This document shows positions 43,346 to 55,307 of a stretch of 64,000 nucleotides of DNA, piece by piece (the first letter of the stretch is position 1; each line of letters opens with the position of its first letter). The stretch covers positions 1,922,001 to 1,986,000 of the forward strand of contig CP087212.1 of assembly GCA_020912385.1 (NCBI GenBank), read 5' to 3'. A program made the position numbers and the translations under genes. Source of the stretch: Neofusicoccum parvum (Eukaryota; Ascomycota; Dothideomycetes; Botryosphaeriales; Botryosphaeriaceae). The notes beneath the pieces are model-generated. The model was given only the letters and a program-made list of their open reading frames with translations, was not told the DNA's origin and did no database searches.

Positions 43346-44964
43346 TCACAGCTTCTTATCCAACCTCTTCAAAAACTTCGACACCCCCTTCTCCACCCGA
43401 TCCACCCTCTGCTCGAACTTGCCCGGCCCGGGCACCCCCGGCCCCGCCTGCGGGTTCGCCGGCACCTTGGTGTGGTGGTGCGTGTTGGCCTCGTGCTCCG
43501 TCGGCCGGTACAGCTGGCTGTGCACGGCGTACATGTCGCTCTGGCTCTGCGGCTGCCCCGTCGGCTGCCCGTACGAGTACTGCGAGTAGCCGCCCGCCGG
43601 CGGCGGCGGCGGCGGCAGCCCCGGCGACGGCGCGTAGCCCGGCGACTGCAGCGGCGTCGACGCGTGGCCGGGCGATTGCACGGGCGCGTAGCCGGGCGAT
43701 TGCGGGTAGTTGGCGTATTGGGGCTGCGGCTGCTGCGAGGGGTTGTAGCTCGGGTAGCCGGCGGGCATGGTGGATTGGCGCTGCATGCCGGGGTGCGTTG
43801 GGGTGGGAGTGGAGGCGTACTGGGGCGCGCTTGGATTGCTTGGCGGAGGGGCAAAGGACTGCGAGTATGGAGGAGTGCCGTTTGAGCTCTGCTGCGGCGG
43901 GGGAGGCGGGAATGAGCCTGTGGTGGACGCTCGCTGGATCTGGGCAGGCGTCGGTCCAAGAGCGGGAGGCGGCGGGAACGACCCGGGAGTCGACGACGGA
44001 GGTCCTGGCATGTAGGGCTGGTGCTGCTGATACGAGTTGTGGTGCTGCATCCCATACTGAGCTCCCTCGTCATGGGCAGCGGCAGCAGCCAGACCTGTGC
44101 CGGACTCAGCGTCTAGTGGAGGTGGAGTCTTCTCCCGGTGAGCAATGGGCTCAGGGGCAGCGGGCGCCGCCGGGTTGTACGCCATGAGAGTGTATGCTTC
44201 GGGCTGCGGAGCTTCGCCTACAGTCGACGCCGGCATGGTCGGAGGCCCGGGAAAGGACTGCGTGGTGCTAACGCTGTTGCTGCGGTACTGGTGGGGATTG
44301 GTGACGGCCATCTGCTCGAGCTTCTTGACGACGGGGCTCATGGAGTCGGAGTGCTCGGAGTGGCGAGTCTTGTTCGTCGGAGCGTCCAAGATCCTCAGCT
44401 GGTGGGGTTGTAAGACCTGTTGTAACGAGTTCACGAGCGTGTTCGCATCGTTCTCGGTCCACATATAGAGGTCGACGGTGTGCAGCTTGAACATGTATTT
44501 GCCTTCGTTGCGCTGATCGGGGGCAGGCAGGTGCCATTGCGAGTAGTCTTGCTGAGGTGAGCCGGGCGTGCTCCCCGCATTGGTGGGGTCGACGGTGATG
44601 GTGAACAGGTTGGGCTGCTTATGCGTGCGATTGACCGACACGGCGTCGAGATCTGACGGCAGCACGGATTAGCGGAGCAATGGGCGCTGGGCCTGGGTCG
44701 GCACTCACAGCCGGTGAAGGCATCCTGGTCCGGGGTGCCGGCGTAATTGGCGATCTCCACGCGGCCGCGGTGCTCGTTGGGGTTGTAGTAGAGGTAGACG
44801 TAGGAGCCCTTGTCGAAGCGGTGGTGGGCCGGGCGGGCGCTCGGGTGGCTGAAGTAGTAGTGGACGTCGGCGAAGCTGTGTCTGCGTCAGCTGCGGCAAG
44901 TGCTCAGTGCTCGGGCGGAGACTCACAGCGTGCACAGAGGCGCCTCGCCGGGCTGCTGGGGCAT
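43346..44964 (-). CDS. Proline/glutamine-rich protein with a small N-terminal folded domain
   Basis: Three exons (44964-44927, 44875-44709, 44652-43346) give 503 residues. The first 180 residues look folded: FADVHYYFSHPSARPAHHRF, GSYVYLYYNPNEHRGRVEIA, then a strand-rich part and a final helix (TENDANTLVNSLQQVL), an order that recalls a PH-like fold, though I do not recognise the family. The rest is disordered and rich in Pro, Gln, Ser and Tyr, with a poly-Pro run and near-perfect repeats of SPGYAP/SPGHAS type, ending in a basic amphipathic helix (RVDRVEKGVSKFLKRLDKK) that could bind membranes. It is divergent from uS8m. Confidence 0.75.
43590..43712 (-). repeat. Poly-Pro run and QSPGYA-type repeats inside the Pro-rich CDS
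   Basis: A (GGC)n stretch at about 43596-43617 encodes six or more prolines, and 43620-43710 encodes three imperfect copies of QSPGYAP/QSPGHAS. Such repeats are prone to length change. Confidence 0.7.
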
Positions 44965-45458
44965 GATGGGCGGAGGGGCGCGTTGGACGAAGCGGCCGGC
45001 GCTGGAGCGGGAAAAAAGCAAGAGCTGCGGGCGAAGATATACAGCGAGGCAAGAGAGACAGCCGCGGGCCGGGTCAAGAGCGCCCTGGGGCAGGCGTCAG
45101 CTCGTGGGCGGGCATTTTGTACGACGCTATTCTTGGAGCTGGAAGGGTCTGGGTTCGCTGGGTCGAGGCGCCTACGCGCCCAATCAGGTGCGCGCGCCGC
45201 GCTGCAGCCGCCGACGCGCAGGCGGTGACGAGCCCAGCTCCTCCGAAATTTTGGCCCATCAACGCTATCCAGACCTCACCCTCCGCCCGCCCTCGCCCAT
45301 TGCCAGCGCCAATCGCTCACCGACCCTCCGCCGCCGCGAGTCAAAGCTCCGCCGACCCCGTCCGTCCCGCAGGCGCCCACACCGCGCCCGCAAGGGCCTC
45401 CGCCGCGACCACCGCACCACCGCCCGCCCGCCGCCCACCGCCGCGCCTCGCCGCCGCC
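44965..45458. promoter_or_regulatory. Divergent promoter between the Pro-rich gene and uS8m
   Basis: 494 bp of very GC-rich DNA between opposed starts. No element can be singled out. Confidence 0.4.
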
Positions 45459-46034
45459 ATGTCGCTCGTCAACCTCGCCCACGTCTGCTCGCACCTGCAG
45501 AACGCGTCGCGCGCCCGCCTGGGCCTGACCTCCGTGCCGCTGACGAAGCTGCACCTGACGCTGGCACTGGGCCTGCAGAAGCAGGGCTTCATCTCGTCCG
45601 TCTCGCCCGGCGGGCCCTCCCCGCCGCCGACCTTCGCCCTGCGGACACCCCCCCGCGGCGGGCCCTCCGCCGAGGACCTCCAGGAAGAGCCGTGGCGCGC
45701 CTATCCCGTCCCCGCCAAGGCCGAGTCGACGCAGAAGCAGGAGCAGCAACAGATCCCCACGAACAGGGCGCAGCAGCGGTTATGGCTGGGCCTGAAGTAC
45801 TGGAACAACGAGCCTGTGATCAGCAAGATGAGCATGATCAGCAAGCCCACCAAGAGGATATGGCTCAACTCGCACGATCTGGGAACCATTGTGAGGGGGT
45901 ACGAGGCCAAACACGTCAAGGGTCTGACGAGGCCCGGTGAGTGTCTGTTTGTCACGACCGATCAGGGGATCTTCGAGGCGAGGGAGTGTGTCGAGAAGAA
46001 GCTGGGAGGGATGTTGCTCTGCAGGGTGGTGTAA
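45459..46034 (+). CDS. Mitochondrial small-subunit ribosomal protein uS8m
   Basis: A single exon of 191 residues starting MSLVNLAHVCSHLQNASRAR, with a Pro-rich insertion in the middle (about 50-80) and the S8 core after it: LWLGLKYWNNEPVISKMSMI, KPTKRIWLNSHDL, GLTRPGECLFVTTDQGIFEA and the ending GGMLLCRV. uS8 binds 16S-type rRNA in the central domain of the small subunit. The ATG has a strong CCGCCGCCATG context. A typical cleavable presequence is not evident, as in other fungal uS8m. An in-frame GGTGAGT at 45936 is not used as a splice site because the protein reads through. Confidence 0.9.
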   Translation: MSLVNLAHVCSHLQNASRARLGLTSVPLTKLHLTLALGLQKQGFISSVSPGGPSPPPTFALRTPPRGGPSAEDLQEEPWRAYPVPAKAESTQKQEQQQIPTNRAQQRLWLGLKYWNNEPVISKMSMISKPTKRIWLNSHDLGTIVRGYEAKHVKGLTRPGECLFVTTDQGIFEARECVEKKLGGMLLCRVV

Positions 46035-46480
46035 AAAGCGGTTCAGACGAATATCCACGAGTTTACAGGGTGATGGGAGGAGTGTAAAATACGGCTGGGA
46101 GATTGCATGCGTCTGGCGCGCATCCGGGAACTGGGAATTGGAATTTGTACTTTTACATATAGTCGAATGGGGCGGATCATCACGAATCAGCTCTATATCC
46201 ACACTCAAAGCGGAGATATTGGGGGCTACAGGCATGTGCGCCTTGAGGAGCACGTATTCTCAAATATCCATGTTTTCAACATCGAGAAAGCACTTCGAAC
46301 AGACAGACTCTCCAAGGCGACAGTTTTACTCCGCCGCAATCTCAACACCCACTAGCGCCGGAACCGCATATATTCACCCTACCAACGCCATAAAATCAAT
46401 CTAGCAAAAACTCCATCCAAAAAGACCGATGTTCTACACCCCAATCTCTTTCCTCCGTCTCACCCTCTACCTCCAAATTT
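46035..46480. other. Convergent intergenic region
   Basis: About 450 bp of AT-richer 3' flanks between uS8m and the ABC transporter. No gene is seen. Confidence 0.5.
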
Positions 46481-49400
46481 TTACTCCCTCCCCTCCCCCA
46501 GAATAATCGCCCTCAACACCCCCACCTCCCCACTATCCTCCACCATCCCCCTGAACGCACCCCCCTTATCCCACAGCTCCCTCGGACTCCCGTACTCGAC
46601 GACCCTGCCCTCGCCCAGCACCAGGATGCGATCGAAATCCGCAATCGTGCTCAGCCGGTGCGCGATGACGACGAGCGTGCTCTCGCTGAACTCCTCGCGC
46701 ACGCTACGCTGGATCAGCGCGTCCGTGGCCTTGTCGACGGCCGACGTGGCCTCGTCCAAGATCATGACCTTCGGGCGCGCCACGATGGCGCGCGCGAGGC
46801 AGAGGAGCTGGCGCTGGCCTTGGGAGAGGTTGGCGCCGCCCTCGGAGATGGTGGTGTTGAGGGAGGAGAAGGGGTTGGCGTTGGTAGCCGGCGGAGGGTC
46901 CGCGATCTCGCCGAGGTTCTCGGAAGAGGAGGACGAGGATGAGGTTGAGGGCCGAGAGGAGGGCGCGACGAGGTGGACGCGCTCCAGCGCTTCGCGCAGC
47001 TCTTGGTCGTCGTGCTCGCCGAAGGGGTCGATGTTGGAGCGGACGGTGCCCGAGAAGAGGACGGGATCCTGCGGGATGATGGCGAGGCGGGAGCGGAGGT
47101 CGTGAAGCTTGATAGTGCCGATGTCAAGGCCGTCGATGTAGATGCTGCCGCCGCGCGCTTCTAGGAAGCGGAAGAGGGCGAGCGTCAAGCTGCTCTTGCC
47201 GGCGCCGGTGCGACCGACGACGCCGATGCGCTCGTTGGGATTAACTGAGAAGGACACGCCCTTGAGGACGGGCTCTAGGTCCGACGCGTACGAAACGACG
47301 AGGTCCTCGACTTCGAGACGGCCTTCCGCGGGCCAGTGAGCGGGAGCGTCGGCTCCGGATTGGTCTTCGATGGCGATTTCCGAGTACTCGAGGATACGCT
47401 CGACAGCGTTCATGGACAGCTCGACAATGGCGTACTGACGCAGCATCCACACGACCGCGATGCTGTATTCGAGCGTAAACCCGATCGCGAAACCGGCGAG
47501 CGCGGCGTCAATATTGAGCGAGACGATCAGGGCAGCCATGGCGATAGCGAAAGCAGCCCCGACGACGCCCAGCCGGAACGTCAGCCAACGGTTGAAGGCC
47601 CACATGTACATCATCGTCTGTCCGTGCAGGTCTATCTTGGCGAACATGGCGTCAATGTAGTCGTCGGCTTTCCCGAAGGCTCGGATAGTGCTGAGGCCTG
47701 ACAGCGCAGCACCGAAGAGCTCGAAGACCGGGCTCTTGGCCAGACTCTCCAGACGTTTGGTCTCGCGGGCGCCAACGAGATAGTAAAGAGCGTAGCGAAT
47801 GCAAAGTGCGAGTAGTATCACCGCGAAGAGAATCATTATTGGCGTGACCATCATGCTAGAGTTCGTCAGTCTTTGGCTGGGCGGACTATGGAAGAGAAAA
47901 CACTTACCCAGCAATCACGATACCCACCACCATCAGCAAGTTAAACAGCATAAACGAGAATGCATTTGCTTGTTCCAGATCCAGCGTGCTGAAATCGGCG
48001 GTGAACCTGTTCAGCACGCGTCCTGTAGGCACAGTGTCGAGCCATCTCAACGGCGCACGGAGTACTGCATACGTCAAGTCATCGAAGAGCCTGCGGCTGG
48101 CACGAATGGAACCACAGTAGACCCAGAAGTACCGCAGTGTGCCACAGAAGGAAATGCAGCAGGATATAAGGACGTAGATGCCGACGTAGAACTTCGTGTC
48201 CCTGGTGAGCGTTTGTGCGTGGTACGGCGTGCGGGCACCGTGGACCATCGGGTGCTGCAGGACACTCGCGACGAAAGGCTTCGCCGGCTCGGATTTGGTT
48301 TCGTATTGGCTCGTCCAGATAGTGAGCCACCAGGACCGTCCCAGAATCAGCGCTTGGATAGCGCAGAAAGATAGCACGATGCCAGCCCAGAACCAATACC
48401 CACCGCCGGCGCGGACATACTGCAGATAAACAGACCAGAGGACTTTGCCCTTCATCTTCGTCTCCTCCTCGACGAACTTCTTGACAGGCTCCTTGTCTCC
48501 AATATCCGCGTGTCCACCATCATCAATGAAGTCTGATCGCTCGCTCGTGCGAGAAAGATATCTGGCCAGGGCATCGCCGCCACCCTCGCCCACGGACGCC
48601 ACGCTCGATCTACGACGGAATGCAGAACTGCGGCGCCTAGGAACGTGACCGTTACCGTTTGGAACGTCAAGGTGCGCGTCGCCATCCGCAATCGCCTCCT
48701 CATTCCGCTCTTCCTCAAGGATATCCTGCAGCTCTCCCGTGCGGCGCAGCGATTCCACGGTTCCGGCACGCTCAATCCTGCCTTCGCTGAGGAAGACTTC
48801 GAACTTGGTCTTGGGCAGGCAGAGCGAAACGTGGTGAGTTACAATGATCCGAGTACGGCCAATGGCAAGTTCGCCAGTGAGCGCGTTCTCGAAAATGTGG
48901 CGGCCCACGTGGGCGTCGACGGCGCTGAAAATGTCGTCCATGACCAGAATTCCGGCGCGGGAGTACAGAGCACGAGCGAGGGTGATACGCCAGCGCTGAC
49001 CACCGCTCAGGTTGATACCTTGGGCACCAATTTCCGTGGAGTCGCCGTCAGTCAACATGGTAAGATCCTTATCCAGAGAGCAGGCCGAGATGACTTTGCG
49101 GTAGCGAATTGCGTCGAAAGGAAGACCGAAGAGCACATTGTCGCGGAAGCTGCAGTTCTCAATCCAAGGCTGTTGACCAACAAATGCGATTGCAGAGTCG
49201 ATAATCCAGTTCTTCCTGTTTGCCTTGTGGTCGTAGCGCTGCTCAGGGGCCGGCGCTTGAGGAACCTCGATGGTACCAGATATCACGTCCACTTCGCCCA
49301 GGATAGCCTTGAGTAGAAGCGTCTTTCCTGATCCCGTACGGCCAGAGATGACACTGAGTTGACGAGCTGGAAAGGTGAAATTGAGATCCCGCAAGACAAA

Positions 49401-51742
49401 AGACTCCTCATTCTTCTCCGAGTCTGACGGCCAAGCAATGCTGGCATCTTTGAAGGAGATGTTATCACCGGGCTTCGTGTTCTGCGGCTTCTCGGGTGTG
49501 TTCAGGTACTCTTCAATGCGCTTGACACTGACCCAAGCATCGAATCCTGCAGCCAGCAACTCAGGAATGAAGGCCATCGTCCCCTCAATCTGCGTCAAGA
49601 TTCCGATGGTTGTGAAGGCAACTGAAGGAGTCAACCGGTCGTTGATGATCGCGTGGACGGCGAGAGTGACGGCGGAGAGCATGTACGGCCCGAAGATCCA
49701 GCAAAAGATGAGAAAGGTATCGGCGATGAAAACTCGCCAGATGGTCTGCAACTCCGCCTCGCGGTAGTCCGAGATCTTCTTCTGCCATTGTTGTTCAAGT
49801 GCGGAAAACTTGATCTGGCGGATTCCCATGAGAGCTTCGTTCAGGACAGCGAGTTTGCGATCGCGAGCAGCCATGAGGTCATTCTACATGCAAAATTGTC
49901 AATGGGGGTGTTGAACTACCATCCCCATAGCTGAGACTCACCTGAGCACTAGAGTACCTCTTCGCAAAGTACATATTCAGCGGAATCGTCGCAATTTGGG
50001 CAATGATACCAGCCACAAGAGCTTGCCATCTGCGCTTCGTCAGCAACCCATTCGCCTCGCGAAACCCGGATTTCACTTACCCGACAAGCTTGTAGATGAA
50101 AACAAAAGACACGGCAATCTTGATGACGGCGCCCAAGAACCCATTCTGATACGTCACGTAATCGGCCACGCGCTTCGTGTCGACGCCCACCAAGTTGATC
50201 GTCCCCTGCTGCGTCTGCTTCATCGCCTCCTCGCCATCCTCCTCCCCCAGCCCATCCTTCCCCTCCTCTTCCCTCTTCTGCACGCCCTTGGTATCCTTCC
50301 TGCGCATCGACTTCGCAAAAATGAGCGCCGACAGCTGCACACGAATCGGCACGTTCAGGTACCCATACGACACCCACCAGCGCCAATTCTCAAAGAAGTT
50401 CTGCACCAGTATGCCCAGGCCCAGCCCTCCCACCCACAGGCTGGCCTCGAGCGTGACGCTCGCGCCCTTCTGGCGGTCCTCCAGCAGCTTCAGCAGCCGG
50501 AACATGGCGGCCTGCGGCGCGACGATGAGCACCGAGTCGAGGGTGGTGAGGAGGTACTGCGCGGCGAGGGCGCGCGCGTGGGCGCGCGCCACCTTCCTCC
50601 AGAGCGGGCCGGGGCGGCGGGCGTGGTGGGCGGCAAAGTCGTCGTGCAGGTCGCGGGCGCGCGCGGCGCTGTCCAGCATGGGCAGGTCGGCCTGGTGCAG
50701 GAGGCCCTGCTTGGCGGCGAAGGCGAGCAGCGGCGACAGCCAGGTGTACGTGTAGCGCTCGAGTGCGCTGGCGGTGCGCTGGCGGTCGACTATTTGGTCG
50801 TTGTAGTAGACATCCGGTCGCCGGGGGAGGAGCGAGCAGACGAGGAATCCGGCGAGGGCGAGGCATACGCGGGTGATGGCAAGTCCCAGGTGGGGGGCTG
50901 ACAGGTGGCGGAAGTCGTCTATGTAGCAGAACACGGCGAAGGAGAGCAGGTATGTCATGGAGTTGGTCAAGGCGACGTTGTATTTGCGGACCGGCTCTTT
51001 TTCTATCGATATATCGATTGCTTGGATGACAAGAGGAAGCTACTACGACGTCAGCACCGCGATACTCGTGGTGCATGTGAACTGGGGCAGTTGTGCACGC
51101 TTATGACGTGAGAATGCATTGATTTCCTAGTCGGGACCAATTCGTACCCTGGGCAAGGATTTCAGGGAGCCGTGATCAGGGAGAGGGAAACCTAGCTGCC
51201 AATCTGCAATAACCCGCATCTCCAATGCTTTCCAGCAAGGACTCCCTGGCACGTCACCCCGCTTTTTTCTCACGACAAGACATCTCGAGTGAAGACGGAG
51301 TCCACACGAAGGGGGAAAGCAACACCAACTGAAGGTGAAAACTTTAAAGAAAGTCAAAACTTACCCAGATCGCGCACGCCAACCACGCCAACAGCACCGC
51401 TTCACCATCCAGCGTCAACAGCACGGCCTTTGCCAGAGAGATGCAGACGCCGGCAGCAGCACATAATGCTGCAAGCGCAGTTTGCCAGCGTGTGCTGTAG
51501 CGGCGCATGCTCTCATCGGTAGCGACGCCATCACGGTCGGCGTAGCGTTCCAGCTGGGCGTAGCCGTCCTTCGCGCGTCTGCGGCGCAAGGTGCGGAACA
51601 AGCTCGTGGTAGCATGGATGGAGATGAGGCCGAGTGCTGCGGCGGTGATCGCAAGCTTTAACTTTGATGAATTGACGCGGGACGTCTGCGGTGTTGAGAA
51701 AAGCATTGCGGATGTCGTGTGAATTTGTGCTGCTGGCGTCAT
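46481..51742 (-). CDS. Full-length ABC-C (MRP-type) transporter, Ybt1-like
   Basis: Five exons (51742-51365, 51039-50081, 50029-49942, 49883-47908, 47855-46481) give 1591 residues. Exon 1 and early exon 2 form an extra N-terminal membrane domain (TMD0), then TMD1-NBD1-TMD2-NBD2. NBD1 has Walker A GRTGSGKT (about 656-663), signature LSGGQRWR and Walker [17 protein letters not shown], where the catalytic Glu is Asp. NBD2 has Walker A GRTGAGKS (about 1348-1355), signature [11 protein letters not shown] and [13 protein letters not shown], a complete site, with a poly-Ser insertion before its signature. That asymmetry is normal for class C. The [10 protein letters not shown] form is common in vacuolar Ybt1/Bpt1-like carriers of organic anions and conjugates. 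The first intron is long (325 nt). An alternative start lies 12 codons in. Confidence 0.9.
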
Positions 51743-52912
51743 CGTGATGGTTGACGTCTGCCCGCGTGGCGGCAGCTATGAGGTCGATAAACAGCTGCTA
51801 CTCGTCTTGTCTCGGGGTTAATTGGCGCTAGGGTGGTGACATCGTCGCCCGGTTGCGGCAGCTAGAAGAGGAATCGGGTGGTGGAGTGAGCTGGGCAGAG
51901 GCGAAAAGGTCGGGAGAACAAGACAAAGAGTAGCAGGTTGTGTCGTAGATGTAGCAGCAGAGCACCAGCATGTGGTGCTTATCAATTGCGCCGATGGCCG
52001 AAAACCCTGCAGCCAGAGGCTCGCTTCCGCGCTGCGCTCTTCCCGCTCCTCGGGCGGTGTGGGCCGGTAGCGGTGACTGGAAGGGCTGCTGCTCGGTGTC
52101 GATTCCTTTCGCTATTCGGACGCGCTGACGCCGCAGCAGACGCAATCCCGAGGGACGAGACCCTACGCCCGCCTCGTGTTACCTGACTACCGACGCCGCC
52201 ATCCAACAGTTCCCGTTATCAATTATCAGATGATCTCTGCGCAAAAAGTAACCATGTTCTGGAAGCTTCACCCGACACACCAGCACCGTATGTACACGAG
52301 CCCGTCGCTTGCCGAGTCAGGTGCGCATGTCTGGGACATGCCCTGGACTCGAGGAGCAAGCTGCCACAGATCTGTGGGGCAGAGTGGACGGGGAGCAGGG
52401 TGCTGTTCCGGCAGAACGGACGGGGCGGCATGCAAGTCAGCGCGCGGCCGTGGAGCATGGCAGCAGGCAGCACCTGCAGCCACTCGTCTGCCTTCACCAC
52501 CGAATCCTGGCCAGAACTGCTTCCAACTTCCCTCTTCGACCACCGCTGTTCCTAGGCTGAGGAGCTTATCTCTCGTCGCATCCTTCCCGGATGCCCTTTG
52601 ACTCCTGCTTGCAGGAACAGTCATCACTCTATTCTGTCCGTGTAGCCGAGATGCGACTAACAAACGCGCTGTTATCACGATTTGCAAGATCAGATTGAGT
52701 CATTTTTCGTCATACTAAAAAGCTAAGGACCAACACAAATACATTATCCTCTTTATTTCATCCCATTCTCGTGATTACTTAACCCGTCGTATTACAAAAC
52801 CATCCTTCATGCCTTGGGTATAAAGTCTACCGTCCCGCTAACCTTCAACTCGCAACGCTTTCGAGTCAAGAATAGCAGAAGGAGTGAATAGAAAGGAAAT
52901 CGCTTGAGCCGT
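51743..52912. other. Intergenic region, no gene seen
   Basis: About 1.2 kb. It includes the promoter of the ABC transporter on the left and the 3' flank of the eisosome gene on the right. Small frames only. Confidence 0.45.
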
Positions 52913-54389
52913 TTAGGCGGCGATAGTCCTGTCCTCCTCGCGACCCCGCGATTCGCTAGCTGCAATTGTGCTGGGCGCGTCCTCCTCGTCCTCGTCATCG
53001 TACTCGTCGCGAGCGGCATGCTCCGATGCCGGTATCCAGAGACCAGACTCACGGCCCTCGAGAGGTTGGTCCTGGTGGGAGAGGTCGACGCCCTCGCCGT
53101 TTTGGCGACGAGCGTGGCGGCGCTGCGAAAGGGTGCGTGCACGGGTGGAAAGGCTGGACTTGACAGATGCGTTTTGCTCGACCCAGTTGGTCAGCGCGTC
53201 TTCGCAGTCCTGGATGATACTGTTCACGGTGTCAGCCTCTGTCTGTAGCTACTTGCTCATGGAGCGCATACGCCTTGCTGGCCTCGTATCCGTCATACGC
53301 GGGCCTGGTCTCGCCGGGAGTGACGGGGGTGTCGTCAACCAGCTCCAACAGGTGCTTGCCATAGCCGGCGATGATGGCGAGCTTCTCGCAATGCTCGCGG
53401 AGGGCATCAAACTGGTATGTGAAAGCAGCCTTCAGCTTTTCGCGAGTGATGTTGGACAGCTGGGCTTCGGCGACAAGCGACTCGGCTTCGGCGCGAACGA
53501 GCTCCTGCTCAAGGACGACAATCCTAGGGGAGTTGGGCTCCTTGTACTTGAGCTGCGCAATCTGATCGGTGATCTTCTGCTTCCCTATTCAACCCAGTCA
53601 GCCTTCCAAACTTTGCCTCCACCGCACACGGCTATAACATACTGTCGCGACTCGGCTGGACCGACGCCTCAATGTTGCGGATGCTCTTCATGGTAACGCG
53701 GTATTGGTCGTAGCGGTCGACGAACTGGTCCTCGAGCTCGCCGATCTCGTAGATGAGGACGCCGAGCTTATCCGTGACGTCCGAGACATCGTCGTCGCAG
53801 GCCTCGCCCCAAATGGAGAGTTGTTGCTGTGTCCTGCGTCAGCACTCCGACACGATCCGCGCCTTTCCGTCTAACACGTACCGCGACCTCCATGCGCTCC
53901 CTTCCGACGAGCTCCATGCTGCGCATGACGTTCTTCTCCATCTTCACCAACTGCGACAGCTTCTTCGCGAGATCCGGGCCCCAGGCGCCGGCGGCCTGCC
54001 TGCGGAACGAGTGGCCTGGATGTCGCAACACATAATCAACTTTCCGTCCTGTTTCGCGAAAGTCCTTCGTCTAGCAGAACACAAACAAACAAAGCAAGAG
54101 GTTTACGCGAGCGCGGTCGCATTGGCCGCCGGAGCGCGGCCGCGGGAGAGTTGATCTCCAATGGCCCGGTGAGGAGGGGGGCAAAGGCGATCAAAGAACT
54201 CTGCGCGGCGGCGATCCGGGGACAATGCGAGGCGGAGGGTGGGGGCAGCAGGGCTGAGGTGGGCTACCTACCGATATTGGCCTTGCCAAAGAAGCGGCCA
54301 GCCTTGGTGGACGAGGGCGGCGGCGGCGGGTTCTGCAGCTGCGACGCCGTCGGGGCGCGCGACTGGCGCATGGAATAGGTGCGGTGCAT
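52913..54389 (-). CDS. PIL1: Eisosome core component, Pil1/Lsp1 family (BAR domain)
   Basis: Five exons (54389-54272, 54015-53882, 53826-53643, 53584-53272, 53219-52913) give 351 residues. It starts MHRTYSMRQSRAPTASQLQN, then GRFFGKANIG and GHSFRRQAAGAWGPDLAKKL, the classic Pil1/Lsp1 N-terminus that contacts membrane lipid. The BAR region includes MEKNVMRSMELVGRERMEVA, KLGVLIYEIGELEDQFVDRY, RKQKITDQIAQLKYKEPNSP and ELVRAEAESLVAEAQLSNIT. The C-terminal tail is Arg-rich, then acidic (EYDDEDEEDA). Pil1 polymerises beneath the plasma membrane to form furrow-like eisosomes that organise nutrient-transporter domains and lipid signalling. I cannot separate Pil1 from Lsp1 on sequence alone, so the symbol is the family name. 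Confidence 0.93.
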
Positions 54390-55307
54390 GGTGGTGGTGT
54401 CGGTGGTGGCGGGTGTCTGTGGTGTGAGCGGAGGCGACGGGCGATGTCTTTGGGCGCTGGCGGTGCTGGATCGCTCCTGCGGACGGATGCACGGACGGGG
54501 TAGGGAAGAGAGGATTCAAATTGATTGACTTTCGGCGGGATCGACGCGTGGATGCGAGTGGGTTTTGTAGGTTTCGGGAGGGGCTGGGCCAGAATAAGGG
54601 GAAAAGGGCGACGGGCGATGCGAGAGGAACAGCGCGCGGCGGTCGTGACACGGGGACCGGCGATGACGATGATGATGTCACAGCTTGGCACAACACACCC
54701 GCCGCGACACCATCCCAACCGCTCCGCTCGCTCCAGCCCGCTGCGCCCGTCCTGAACGGTGCAAGCCCGGCTGAGGTCTGGACCGCCTGGCGAATCGCAG
54801 CGCGAGCACGGGACCGCCCGGCAGCGAGCGCAGATCTTCATTCAAGCTTCACCTGCCCTGCCACAGCCACCTGCAGACGCCTAGGCAGTCTGCAGTCTAG
54901 CCCGCCCATCTCTCTGGCAACGCCGCCCGCCGGCCACACGTCCACCCGGCGAGCCTAGGGGCGGACCAGACGGAGCTGACGCCTGCCTACGTAGCAGCGA
55001 CGGAGAAGCCGCACTGCGCCGCAGCATTGCTTGCCGTGGCTCTGATTGTTTCAAAATGATAATTTGCATAACAAAACCTCCCGAGCGTCTGGTATCTGGT
55101 ATCTATGACAGGGAACAGCAGGAAATCAACCACCGTGGCTTCTACAGCAATGACGGGGAGTTGTGACAAAACGCCGGTGGCCCCGCAGGGTCGCGCAGGG
55201 TCGCGACAGCGCTGTCACAAGTCAATGGCGCTACCACACCAGCCTACTCCTTAGCGCAGCCACTGACACCAGCGCCAGTCCACCCACACATCTACACAAG
55301 GGTCCTT
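54390..55307. other. Intergenic region, no gene seen
   Basis: About 900 bp. The left 300 bp are GC-rich promoter-like DNA of the eisosome gene; the right part is the 3' flank of the sugar transporter. Overlapping frames here are low-complexity. Confidence 0.45.

Noticed and set aside
45936..45942. Possible 5' splice site (GGTGAGT) inside uS8m
   Set aside because: The uS8 reading frame continues through it and needs the following sequence for the conserved C-terminal fold.
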